A program made the position numbers and the translations under genes. Shown here piece after piece: positions 1 through 7,524 of a stretch of 10,560 nt of DNA. Origin of the DNA: Chloroflexota bacterium (lineage in GTDB: Bacteria > Chloroflexota > UBA11872); assembly GCA_028875175.1 (NCBI GenBank), contig JAPPFO010000091.1, positions 1-10,560 on the forward strand, written 5' to 3'. The notes under the pieces were generated by a model. The model was not told the origin of the DNA and did not search any database. It saw only the letters and a program-made list of their open reading frames with translations. Each line of letters starts with the position of its first letter. The stretch's first letter is position 1.

Positions 1-1
1 C

Positions 2-949
2 ATCAAGGTGACGGACGTCGAGGCCGGCCAGCCCGCCGCGCCGACGCTGACGCGCACGGCGTACAGCGAGCCGACCAACCCGGGGCTGGACGTGACCTGG
101 ACGGCGCCCGACGCCAACGGCCTGACCATCTCGGGCTATAACGTGCAGTACCGCAAGCAGGCGGCCGCAGGAGAAGAAGCCGCCGAGTGGACGGCGTACA
201 GCGGGGCGCTGGGCGCGACGGCGACGAGCCTGACCCTGGCGGACCTGGAAGCCGGCGCGACGTACGAAGTGCAGGTGCGCGCGGTGACCAGCGAGGAGGG
301 CGAGGGTCCGTGGTCGGAGACCGGGACCGGCCGGGCCAACCGGCCGCCACGGTCCACGGAGGCGTCCAACCTCCAACCTAGCTACACCCTGCTGTGGGGC
401 GGAGCCGACTCCGTCAGGACGCTCAATGACAAATTTGCGGACGACGACAGCGACGCGCTGACCTACTCGGCCTCGGCGCAGTATCCCGGCGTGCTTAGGG
501 TCGGTATCGAGGGTGACAACTCCGACAAGCTGCGGATCCACGTCCTCAATCCGGCCACGTCAACGGTCACGTACGGGGTGTCCGACGGCTACGGCGGCTA
601 TGCCTCGAAGACCATTGACGTCAGCGGCTCCGCTGACAGCTTCAACGGCGCGGATCTGAGCCGCAGCGTGCCCGAGAACGCCCCCGCCGGCACCGCCGTC
701 GGCGATCCGGTGCCGGGGACGCCCTACGACGACGGCAACGATCAGACCGACGATGCGCTGACCTTCACGCTGAGCGGCGAAGCGGCCACGTCGAACGCCT
801 TCACGATTGACTCGGCCACCGGCCAGATCAGCGTCAAGCAGGGCGCCAGCCTGGATTACGAGACCAAGAGTTCCTACACGGGCCGGGTGCACTGGACTGT
901 CCAGGAACAGCAGGCCACGGCGGACGTCACGATCACCGTAACGGACCTC
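2..949 (+). repeat. Triad repeat unit 1: FN3, Ig-like, cadherin-like
   Basis: FN3 spans about 2-349 and ends in RANRPP. The Ig-like domain spans about 350-649; its acidic motif is DDDSDALTYSAS and it ends with the VTYGVSDGYGGY signature. The cadherin-like domain spans about 650-949, with SVPENAPAGTAVG at its start and TIDSATGQISV and LDYETKSSYTG further on. This FN3 lacks the loop containing ERVIVILPAST that units 2 and 3 carry. Domain boundaries are read from recurring motifs and are approximate. Confidence 0.82.
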
Positions 950-3900
950 GAAGCCGGCCAGCCCGGCACGCCCACGGTGACGCGGACGCGGTTCGAGACG
1001 GAGACCAACCCGGCCCTGGACGTCACCTGGACGGCGCCCGACGCCAACGGCACCACCATTGACGGCTACAAAGTCCAGTACCGCAAGCAGGTCGCTGACG
1101 GCGAGACCCCCAACGCCTGGACGCCCTATACCTACACCGACGCCAGCGAGCGTGTCATCGTCATACTGCCGGCATCGACGCTGAGTGTCACCGTGCCGGA
1201 CCTTGAAGCCGGCGCGACCTATGAATTCCAGGTGCGCGCGACCACTGCCAGGGAAGGCCACGGTCCCTGGTCGGACATCGGGTCCGGGAGGGCCAATCGG
1301 CCGCCGCATCATGCGGCCTATCACGGCGACACTACTTATTACTTCTATGTAAATAACAATCAGCCGGTCGGAGAAACCTGGGTCAGCAACCCGATCGGAC
1401 TGTTTTTCGCGGACCCTGATGGGGACGCGCTGCGTTGGGACGTATCGTCCCAATACCCCGGCATAGGAGACGTTGGGGAATTCCAATCAAAGGATAGGCC
1501 TGCGGAGTACCCGTTCCTGGCAGATGAGAAGACTCTGCGGTGGACATTCGAATTCTTAAACCCGGGCACCTTGGATTTGACCTATGGGGTGAATGACGGG
1601 TACGGCGGCTATACCCACCGGAAGTTTTCATGGACGGGCAAGCAAACTGAAACGCGAGCCATTGCCGAGAACTCCGCGGCCGGCACGGCGGTGGGAGATC
1701 CGGTAACCGGGACGCCCTACGACGACGGCGACGCTGAGACCAACGATGCGCTGACCTACACCCTGACGGGCGAGGCGGCGACCTCCGGGGCGTTCGTCAT
1801 CAATTCCGCGACCGGCCAGATCAGCGTCCAGGAAGACGCCGACCTGGACTACGAGACCAAGAGCTCGTACACGGGCAAGGTGAATTGGACCGTGCAGGGC
1901 CAGGCGGCCGCCGCGGACCTGACCATCAACCTCACTGACCTCGAGGCCGGCCAGCCCGACGCGCCCACGGTGGCGCGGACCGAGTTCAGCGAGCCCACCA
2001 ACCCGGCCCTTGACGTGACCTGGACGGCGCCCGACGCCAACGGCACCACCATCAGCGGCTACAAAGTCCAGTACCGCAAGCAGGTCGCTGACGGCGAGAC
2101 CCCCAACGCCTGGACGGCCTACACCTACACCGACGCCAACGAGCGTGTGATCGTCATACTGCCGGCATCGACGCTGAGCGTCTCCGTGCCGGACCTGGAA
2201 GCCGGCGCGACCTATGAATTCCAGGTGCGCGCGGTCACTGCCACGGAAGGCCACGGTCCCTGGTCGGCTACCGGCTCGGGCCGTGCCAACCGCCCGCCGA
2301 ATCTCACCGCCTGGTTCCTCACCGACTACACGGGTACCTGGGGCCGCGAGATTGCCGGGACAATCGGCAACGTGTTCCAAGACGCCGATGGCGACACGCT
2401 CACCTACTCGGCCTCTTCCAACCGCCCCGCCGTAGTCAGCGTTCGGATGGACGGGGCAGACATCTACTCACTGATTCGCAACCCGGGTTCGACAACCATC
2501 ACCTACGGCGCGCATGACCCGTACGGCGGATACGCGGCGCGCACCTTCAATATGACGGGTAGAGCGAATGAGACCCGGAGCATCGCCGAGAACTCCGCCG
2601 CGGGCACGGCGGTGGGGGATCCGGTGACCGGGACGCCCTACGACGACGGCGACGATGAGACCGATGATTCACTTTCGTACACGCTGACGGGTGAGGCGGC
2701 GACCTCTGGAGCGTTCGTCATCGACTCCGCCACCGGCCAGATCAGCGTCCAGGAAGACGCCAACCTGGACTACGAGACTCAGAGCTCCTACACGGGCAAG
2801 GTCGAGTACACGGTCAACGGCTATGCGACGGCCATCAACGTCACCATCAACGTGACCGACGCCGAGGCCGGCAAGCCTGACGCACCCACGGTTACGCGTA
2901 CGCGGTTCGATGAACCAACGAACCCCGCGCTGGACGTGACCTGGACGGCGCCCGACGCCAACGGCGCCACCATCACTGGTTACGAGGCGCAGTACCGCCA
3001 GAAGGTCGCCGAGGGCGAGACACCCGAGGCGTGGACGGCGTACACCTACACCGACGCCAACCAGGTTGTCACCAGCACGCTGCCGGCATCGACGCTGAGC
3101 CTCACCCTGCCGGACCTGGACGCCGGCGCGACTTACGAGTTCCAGGTGCGCGCGCTCACGGCTCTGGAAGGCGAAGGCCCCTGGTCGGACATCGGCGAAG
3201 GGCAGGCTAACCAGCCGCCTACTACGACCGAGCTTGCCCTCCAGGATCGCGCCATCGTGCGGGCTGACGAGACCAGCGAGCCAGTCGATGCAGGGTATTT
3301 CCTGGACCCCGACGGCGACGATCTGAGCTTCACGGCCTCCGCGGCGCGCCCAAGCGTACTCACGGCCGAGATCGCCGATGTCGACACCGACTCTGGCGAA
3401 AAGACTCCCACGCTCAGCCTTGAAGGCATCAATCCCGGATCGTCGACGGTTACCTACGGAGCGCACGACGAGTTTGGCGGATATGTCGCGCGCACGATCA
3501 CGGTCACGGTCACCGGCTCGGAGCGCCGGAGCGTCAGCGACAGGGCTCCGGCCGGCACGCTGGTCGGCGACCCGGTAACCGGCACGCCGTATGGCGAGGA
3601 GCCGCCGACGTTCACCTACACCCTGACCGGCGAGGCAGCGGACTCCGGCGCTTTCGTCATCGACTCGGCCACCGGCCAGATCAGCGTGGCGGAAGGCGCC
3701 ACCGTGAACTACACGACCAAGAGCTCCTACACGGGCCAGGCGACCTACACCGTGCAGGGCCAGCCGGCCGTGATTGACCTAACGATCGAAGTCATTCCGG
3801 TTCACGAGCTCACGATTGAACTCCCGGAGACCTTCAAGAATCTGCAACCACTGAACGTCAGCTTCACGTTTGGGTCGGATGTCACCGGTTTCGATGCCTC

Positions 3901-6900
3901 CGACGTCACCGTCGAGAACGGCACCTTGGGGACCCTGTCGGGCAGCGGCGCGGTCTACACCGCCACGCTGACGCCGAACGGTGACGGCGACGTCACGGTC
4001 ACCGTGGCGGCCGGGGCGGCCCTGGCCGCCGACAGCGGCCTTGCACCGCAGGCGGCAACGTCGAAGGTGTCGACCTATCTGTGGGTCAGGCTCGAGGGGC
4101 CCTCCGGGATCCGCAAGAGCTGGGACTCCTTTGAAGTCGTGGCCACCTTCTCGCAGCCGCCGGGCGAAGATTTCAGCTTCCGGCCCTGGAACTCGACGAC
4201 CCCTGTTCCCGTCAGCGTCGAGGGCAATACCGCGACCTTCAACCTGACGCCGGAGTACTACGGATATCGATGGGGCACCTGGCCGTACCGAACCCGGCTA
4301 TGGGTCAACTGGCGCGGACTCGGGGCGTACTTCGAGGTCTACTCGGATGGCGATCGGCCACGCGTGCATCGCATCATCGGTCCGAGCGCGACCCAGCGTG
4401 GGCCCTTCAGCATTCACGTTCAGCTAACCGAGGACGTGGTGGGTATCGAGGCGGAGGACTTGGCCGTCGTCAATGGCGAGGTGACCGGGTTCCGCCGGGT
4501 TTACGGGATCGTGCGGCCGAACGTGGCCGGGTGGTTCTATGAGGCGGACATCACCCCCACACGCAGTGGACGATTGACCGTGGACATCGCCGCCAGCGAG
4601 TTCAGGGACGGCGTTGGCTGGGGCAACCGGGCGGCCCGCCAGTGGTCGGTCAATGTTGACCTCTCGCCACCGGCGCCGAATCAGCCTTCAGTCACTCAGT
4701 CGGCCTCCGCGCCCACGACCTCGCTGGACGTGAGCTGGACGGCCCCGGACACCGGGACCGGCCTGCCGATCATCGACTACGACGTGTGGTACCGGAAGCC
4801 GGGTGAGGCCAACTGGACGGACCATCCCTTCATCAGCACGGCGACGCAGACGACGATTACCGGCTTGACCCCGGAGACGACGTACCAGGTCCAGGTGCGG
4901 GCGGTCAACGCGGACAGCCCCAGCGCCTGGTCGCCGACGGCTGAGGGCGCCACGGCGGCGAACAACGTGCCCCCAGAGTTCGCCAGGCTGGCCACGCCGC
5001 GCTCGGTTCCGGAAAACGCGCCGGCCGGCACCCTGGTGGGCGACCCGGTTACGGCCGTTGACCTCGAGGGTCACGCCCTGACCTACACGCTGCGCGAGCC
5101 GTCGAGCCTCTTCGAGCTGGACCCGGAAACCGGGCAACTCAGCGTGGCTGAGGGCGCCGTCCTGGACTACGAGTCCGGGGAGTCCTACACCGTCGTAATC
5201 GAGGCCAGCGACGGTCTCGACGTCACCGGAGTGGAGGACAACCACATCGTTGACGCCGAAGTCACGGTCACCATCACCGTGACCGACGTTGACGAGGCGC
5301 CGGATCGACCGGACGCGCCGACGGTAACGCCGTCGGCGGCTCAGCCGCGGAGCGTGCTGGATGTCACGTGGACGGCCCCGGCTAACGAAGGCCGGCCGGC
5401 CATCACGGACTACGACCTGCGATTCCGGCAGGTGGGCGAATCCGAGTGGACCTCGCACGACTTCGCTGGCGTAGGCACCGCAACCGCGCTCCCGGATCTC
5501 GAACCCGGAACGTCCTATGAAGTGCAGGTGGCGGCGAGCAATGACGAGGGCACGAGCCCCTGGTCCGACGCCGGTGTCGGCCGCACCGAGGCGGACAACG
5601 TGAGCCCCAAGATCAACCTTCCCGAGGATGGCGGCGACCGTCTAACCCGCGAGATCGCGGAGAACTCGCCGGCCGGCGCTCCGGTCGGGGTGGCAATTGC
5701 CGCGGCCGACGGCAACGGCGACGCGCTGACCTTCGCGCTAACAGGCGCGAGCGCCTTCGTCATCGACGCGGCCAGCGGCCAGATTCGCGTGGCCGAGGGC
5801 GCCGTGCTGGACTTCGAGACCACGACCTCCTACTCGGTGACGGTGACCGTGAGCGACGGCAAGGATGCAAACCACCAGCCTGACGCCGCGATCGACGACA
5901 CGGTGGAGGTGACCATCGAGGTGCTGGACCAGGCGCCGCCGGCTCAGCCGGACGCGCCGTCGGTGGCCCCGTCGGCCGCCCAGCCCACGACCGTGCTCCA
6001 CGTGACCTGGACGGCTCCGGCCAATCAGGGCCGGCCGGCCATCACGGACTACGACCTGCGCTACCGGCAGGTGGGCGCGGGGTCGTGGACTGAGCACGCC
6101 TTCGACGGCGTGGGAACCATGACCTGGATTTCGGATCTGGACCCGGACACCGCCTACGAGGTACAGGTAGCCGCGGCCAACGTTGAGGGCCTGGGTCCCT
6201 GGTCGGACGCCGGCGAAGGCAGCACCTCTCCCGCAGCCGATGGCGGCCCGCCTGACGATGGCAACAACCCGCCGGGCTTCGGTGACCCACCCGGCGACCC
6301 GGGAAAGGTCCGCCAGGTAGCGGAAAACGCGCCCGTCGGAACCCTGGTCGGCGCGCCGGTCGCGGCGACCGATTCGGATGGCGATGCGTTGACCTACGCG
6401 CTGTCCGGGGCGACCGAATTCGTCATCGACGCCGCCACCGGCCAGATTCGCGTGGCCGCGGGGGCGGCGCTGGACTACGAAACCACCACGGCGTACACGG
6501 TCACCGTCAGCGTGACCGACGGCAAGGACGCGCAGGGCAATCCTGACGCGTCCGTCGATGCCTCGGTGGCCGTAACCATCAATGTCCTCGACCAGCTGCC
6601 GCCAGCCAGGCCGGATGCGCCGTCCGTCGAGCCGGATGCGTCCCAGCCCACGACCGTGCTGCAGGTGACTTGGACGGCTCCGCCAAACGACGGTCGTCCA
6701 GCCATCACGGACTTTGACGTGCGCTACCGGGCGTCCGGTGCGTCCGCGTGGATCTTGCACAGCGTCGCCGGTGTGACAACCACCACCCTGATCCCCGGTC
6801 TGGAACCCGACACCGCCTACGATGTGCAGGTAGCCGCGGCCAACGTTGAGGGCCTGGGCCCCTGGTCGGACGCCGGCACGGGCCGCACGGCCCCACCGAG

Positions 6901-7462
6901 CGATCCGACTGACCCCAATGGTCCCAGCATCCCCACCGGCCCGACTGGCCCCGACGGTCCCACCGGCTCGAACGGTCCCGGCGGTCCCACCGGCCCCGGC
7001 AATCCCGGAGGCACCTCCGGCAACCCCGGAGGCACCTCCGGCAACCCGGGATCGACAGATTCGCCCAGCGGATCCTCCAGCGGCCCAACCGTGACCACGG
7101 TGGAGTCCCGCGCCGCGGCCAGCGGTTCGGAACTGACCGGTGCGGGCTACGGTGTGCTTGTGCGAGAGCAGGGCGGGCCGCCGTTGGCGGAGGCCGCGGT
7201 CGTGAATCCGATCATGACGTTCATGTCCGGCTTTGGAGCCTGGACGCCTGAGAAGGCCCTGCTCTTCAGCTTCGTCTGGCCGGCGCTGCTCGCCGCCGCG
7301 GCCCTGATGTCGCAAGTGCTGCAGTGGAAATTCCAGGTGTCACTGTGGACGGCAGTGCTCGCTGGCCTGACGGCAATCTTCCTCTTCTTCTGGCGACGCC
7401 GGAAGCGAGATGAGGACGAAGAGCAGGCCGGAAAGGCGCCCAAGCTTCGACCGGCCACCTAG
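2..7462 (+). CDS. Giant modular surface protein (FN3 / cadherin-like / Ig-like repeats), 5'-truncated
   Basis: The reading frame is open from the left edge to the TAG at 7460-7462. The first in-frame GTG (position 8) is not the real start: the two codons before it (Ile, Lys) continue the ITVTDLEAGQP-type cadherin-to-FN3 junction seen later in the protein, so the gene begins upstream. Visible order: four FN3/Ig-like/cadherin-like triads (2-3802), a central Big_12-like block (3803-4669), FN3-cadherin pairs ending in an eighth FN3 (4670-6895), a Gly/Pro-rich linker (6896-7090), two hydrophobic segments (7256-7324, 7337-7393) and a basic then acidic tail. FN3 domains show the LDVTWTAP and TYEVQVRA motifs; cadherin-like domains show PENAPAGT, FVIDSATGQISV and LDYE. 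Such proteins are usually exported adhesins or surface stalks; no catalytic domain is visible. The signal peptide must lie outside the window. There is no LPXTG motif. Ligand and exact role are unknown. The frame is intact over almost 7.5 kb, so the gene is probably functional. Confidence 0.93.
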   Translation: MKVTDVEAGQPAAPTLTRTAYSEPTNPGLDVTWTAPDANGLTISGYNVQYRKQAAAGEEAAEWTAYSGALGATATSLTLADLEAGATYEVQVRAVTSEEGEGPWSETGTGRANRPPRSTEASNLQPSYTLLWGGADSVRTLNDKFADDDSDALTYSASAQYPGVLRVGIEGDNSDKLRIHVLNPATSTVTYGVSDGYGGYASKTIDVSGSADSFNGADLSRSVPENAPAGTAVGDPVPGTPYDDGNDQTDDALTFTLSGEAATSNAFTIDSATGQISVKQGASLDYETKSSYTGRVHWTVQEQQATADVTITVTDLEAGQPGTPTVTRTRFETETNPALDVTWTAPDANGTTIDGYKVQYRKQVADGETPNAWTPYTYTDASERVIVILPASTLSVTVPDLEAGATYEFQVRATTAREGHGPWSDIGSGRANRPPHHAAYHGDTTYYFYVNNNQPVGETWVSNPIGLFFADPDGDALRWDVSSQYPGIGDVGEFQSKDRPAEYPFLADEKTLRWTFEFLNPGTLDLTYGVNDGYGGYTHRKFSWTGKQTETRAIAENSAAGTAVGDPVTGTPYDDGDAETNDALTYTLTGEAATSGAFVINSATGQISVQEDADLDYETKSSYTGKVNWTVQGQAAAADLTINLTDLEAGQPDAPTVARTEFSEPTNPALDVTWTAPDANGTTISGYKVQYRKQVADGETPNAWTAYTYTDANERVIVILPASTLSVSVPDLEAGATYEFQVRAVTATEGHGPWSATGSGRANRPPNLTAWFLTDYTGTWGREIAGTIGNVFQDADGDTLTYSASSNRPAVVSVRMDGADIYSLIRNPGSTTITYGAHDPYGGYAARTFNMTGRANETRSIAENSAAGTAVGDPVTGTPYDDGDDETDDSLSYTLTGEAATSGAFVIDSATGQISVQEDANLDYETQSSYTGKVEYTVNGYATAINVTINVTDAEAGKPDAPTVTRTRFDEPTNPALDVTWTAPDANGATITGYEAQYRQKVAEGETPEAWTAYTYTDANQVVTSTLPASTLSLTLPDLDAGATYEFQVRALTALEGEGPWSDIGEGQANQPPTTTELALQDRAIVRADETSEPVDAGYFLDPDGDDLSFTASAARPSVLTAEIADVDTDSGEKTPTLSLEGINPGSSTVTYGAHDEFGGYVARTITVTVTGSERRSVSDRAPAGTLVGDPVTGTPYGEEPPTFTYTLTGEAADSGAFVIDSATGQISVAEGATVNYTTKSSYTGQATYTVQGQPAVIDLTIEVIPVHELTIELPETFKNLQPLNVSFTFGSDVTGFDASDVTVENGTLGTLSGSGAVYTATLTPNGDGDVTVTVAAGAALAADSGLAPQAATSKVSTYLWVRLEGPSGIRKSWDSFEVVATFSQPPGEDFSFRPWNSTTPVPVSVEGNTATFNLTPEYYGYRWGTWPYRTRLWVNWRGLGAYFEVYSDGDRPRVHRIIGPSATQRGPFSIHVQLTEDVVGIEAEDLAVVNGEVTGFRRVYGIVRPNVAGWFYEADITPTRSGRLTVDIAASEFRDGVGWGNRAARQWSVNVDLSPPAPNQPSVTQSASAPTTSLDVSWTAPDTGTGLPIIDYDVWYRKPGEANWTDHPFISTATQTTITGLTPETTYQVQVRAVNADSPSAWSPTAEGATAANNVPPEFARLATPRSVPENAPAGTLVGDPVTAVDLEGHALTYTLREPSSLFELDPETGQLSVAEGAVLDYESGESYTVVIEASDGLDVTGVEDNHIVDAEVTVTITVTDVDEAPDRPDAPTVTPSAAQPRSVLDVTWTAPANEGRPAITDYDLRFRQVGESEWTSHDFAGVGTATALPDLEPGTSYEVQVAASNDEGTSPWSDAGVGRTEADNVSPKINLPEDGGDRLTREIAENSPAGAPVGVAIAAADGNGDALTFALTGASAFVIDAASGQIRVAEGAVLDFETTTSYSVTVTVSDGKDANHQPDAAIDDTVEVTIEVLDQAPPAQPDAPSVAPSAAQPTTVLHVTWTAPANQGRPAITDYDLRYRQVGAGSWTEHAFDGVGTMTWISDLDPDTAYEVQVAAANVEGLGPWSDAGEGSTSPAADGGPPDDGNNPPGFGDPPGDPGKVRQVAENAPVGTLVGAPVAATDSDGDALTYALSGATEFVIDAATGQIRVAAGAALDYETTTAYTVTVSVTDGKDAQGNPDASVDASVAVTINVLDQLPPARPDAPSVEPDASQPTTVLQVTWTAPPNDGRPAITDFDVRYRASGASAWILHSVAGVTTTTLIPGLEPDTAYDVQVAAANVEGLGPWSDAGTGRTAPPSDPTDPNGPSIPTGPTGPDGPTGSNGPGGPTGPGNPGGTSGNPGGTSGNPGSTDSPSGSSSGPTVTTVESRAAASGSELTGAGYGVLVREQGGPPLAEAAVVNPIMTFMSGFGAWTPEKALLFSFVWPALLAAAALMSQVLQWKFQVSLWTAVLAGLTAIFLFFWRRRKRDEDEEQAGKAPKLRPAT
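950..1942 (+). repeat. Triad repeat unit 2: FN3, divergent Ig-like, cadherin-like
   Basis: FN3 spans about 950-1306 and contains an insertion (TYTDASERVIVILPAST) compared with unit 1. The middle domain (about 1307-1651) keeps DPDGDALRWDVS and LTYGVNDGYGGY, but the sequence between differs strongly from the other units and is poorer in GC. The cadherin-like domain (about 1652-1942) starts with AIAENSAAGTAVG. The FN3 is nearly identical to that of unit 3, including a perfect 61-nt match. Confidence 0.82.
1063..1123 (+). repeat. 61-nt perfect direct repeat, copy 1 (FN3 of unit 2)
   Basis: This stretch is identical base for base to 2056-2116. It covers the FN3 codons for GYKVQYRKQVADGETPNAWT. 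Similarity continues on both sides with scattered substitutions. Lack of third-position change over 61 nt suggests recent duplication or gene conversion. Confidence 0.9.
1943..2863 (+). repeat. Triad repeat unit 3: FN3, Ig-like, cadherin-like
   Basis: FN3 spans about 1943-2299 and is the closest relative of the unit 2 FN3. The Ig-like domain (about 2300-2572) has DADGDTLTYSAS and ITYGAHDPYGGY. The cadherin-like domain (about 2573-2863) has SIAENSAAGTAVG, an acidic loop DDGDDETDD, and FVIDSATGQISV. The junction into the next unit reads NVTDAEAGKP, equivalent to VTDLEAGQP elsewhere. Confidence 0.82.
2056..2116 (+). repeat. 61-nt perfect direct repeat, copy 2 (FN3 of unit 3)
   Basis: Second copy of the 61-nt block at 1063-1123, in the same position of the next triad, 993 bp downstream. 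The offset equals the length of unit 2. Confidence 0.9.
2864..3802 (+). repeat. Triad repeat unit 4: FN3, Ig-like, shortened cadherin-like
   Basis: FN3 spans about 2864-3220 (TYTDANQVVTSTLPAST loop). The Ig-like domain (about 3221-3520) has DPDGDDLSFTAS and VTYGAHDEFGGY. The cadherin-like domain (about 3521-3802) starts SVSDRAPAGTLVG, where the usual PEN/AEN is changed. Its acidic loop is shortened to GEEPP. The unit does not end in the VTDLEAGQP junction but runs into the central Big_12-like block, so this is the last triad of the array. Confidence 0.8.
3803..4669 (+). other. Central block: two Big_12-type Ig-like domains flanking an aromatic-rich segment
   Basis: The first domain (about 3803-4075) reads like bacterial Ig-like Big_12: FTFGSDVTGFDASDVTVENG, then YTATLTPNGDGDVTVTVAAG. 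A middle segment (about 4076-4351) begins GPSGIRKSWDSFEVVATF, which resembles a Big_12 entry strand, but continues into a tryptophan- and tyrosine-rich stretch with no motif I recognise. The last domain (about 4352-4669) returns to the pattern with FSIHVQLTEDVVGIEAEDLA and YEADITPTRSGRLTVDIAA. The block separates the two repeat arrays. Domain naming rests on recalled family motifs. Confidence 0.65.
6164..6214 (+). repeat. 51-nt direct repeat, copy 1 (seventh FN3)
   Basis: Matches 6827-6877 at 50 of 51 positions by eye. The block encodes the end of an FN3 domain (QVAAANVEGLGPWSDAG). Confidence 0.88.
6827..6877 (+). repeat. 51-nt direct repeat, copy 2 (eighth FN3)
   Basis: Second copy of the block at 6164-6214, with one synonymous T/C difference. 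It marks the two last FN3 domains as recent duplicates or as homogenised by recombination. Confidence 0.88.
6896..7090 (+). repeat. Collagen-like Gly/Pro-rich linker with a 21-nt tandem repeat
   Basis: After the last FN3 the protein becomes almost only Gly, Pro, Thr, Ser, Asn and Asp. It includes seven consecutive Gly-X-Y triplets (GPT GPD GPT GSN GPG GPT GPG). These are followed by two 21-nt repeats (6998-7018 and 7019-7039, one base different) encoding GNPGGTS, and a partial third. It probably acts as an extended spacer between the repeat domains and the membrane-proximal part. Whether it forms a collagen-like trimer cannot be told from so short a run. Confidence 0.85.
7256..7408 (+). other. 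C-terminal membrane anchor: two hydrophobic segments and a basic tail
   Basis: The first hydrophobic segment (7256-7324) reads ALLFSFVWPALLAAAALMSQ and a little further. A five-residue turn with one Lys follows. The second (7337-7393) is VSLWTAVLAGLTAIFLFFW, directly followed by RRRKR (7394-7408) and an acidic DEDEE. The second segment plus basic tail is a classic membrane anchor with the tail in the cytoplasm. The first segment is long enough to span too, which would conflict with the positive-inside rule if the repeats are outside. No sortase motif is seen. Confidence 0.8.
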
Positions 7463-7524
7463 CGCGCAACTCGGACGCGAAGGAGCCGATGCCGGCGAGC
7501 AAGATCGAAGTCTCGGTTCGTCGT

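Larger units (their letters stand above)
4670..6895 (+). repeat. Second array: FN3-cadherin-like pairs ending in an eighth FN3
   Basis: The pairs run about 4670-5305, 5306-5938 and 5939-6598, and a final FN3 covers about 6599-6895. FN3 starts have the form PDAPSV then VLDVTWTAP; ends have EVQVAA then WSDAG. Cadherin-like domains show SVPENAPAGTLVGDPV or equivalents, DGNGDALTF or DSDGDALTY, and FVIDAATGQIRV followed by LDYE or LDFE. They also carry an extra loop of the type DGKDANHQPDA before the last strand, which the first array lacks. A Pro/Gly/Asp-rich linker of about 20 residues (about 6236-6300) lies before the last cadherin-like domain. Confidence 0.82.

Noticed and set aside
8..10. GTG at position 8 as the start codon of the giant gene
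   Set aside because: The preceding in-frame codons continue a conserved domain junction (IKVTDVEAGQP against ITVTDLEAGQP later), so the protein begins before the window.
560..3466. Several 250-308 codon frames on the - strand that resemble each other (motifs such as VGVGRRPG)
   Set aside because: Their similarity comes from the sense-strand domain repeats. They lack ribosome binding sites and domain signatures of their own.
350..3520. A CRISPR-like or diversity-generating repeat system
   Set aside because: The repeats are long protein-domain repeats in an intact frame. There are no short equal spacers, no reverse transcriptase gene and no template repeat in the window.
5738..7315. 525-codon open frame on the - strand, rich in Arg, Gly and Val
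   Set aside because: It is the antisense shadow of the FN3-cadherin array; its own repeats only mirror the repeats of the real gene.
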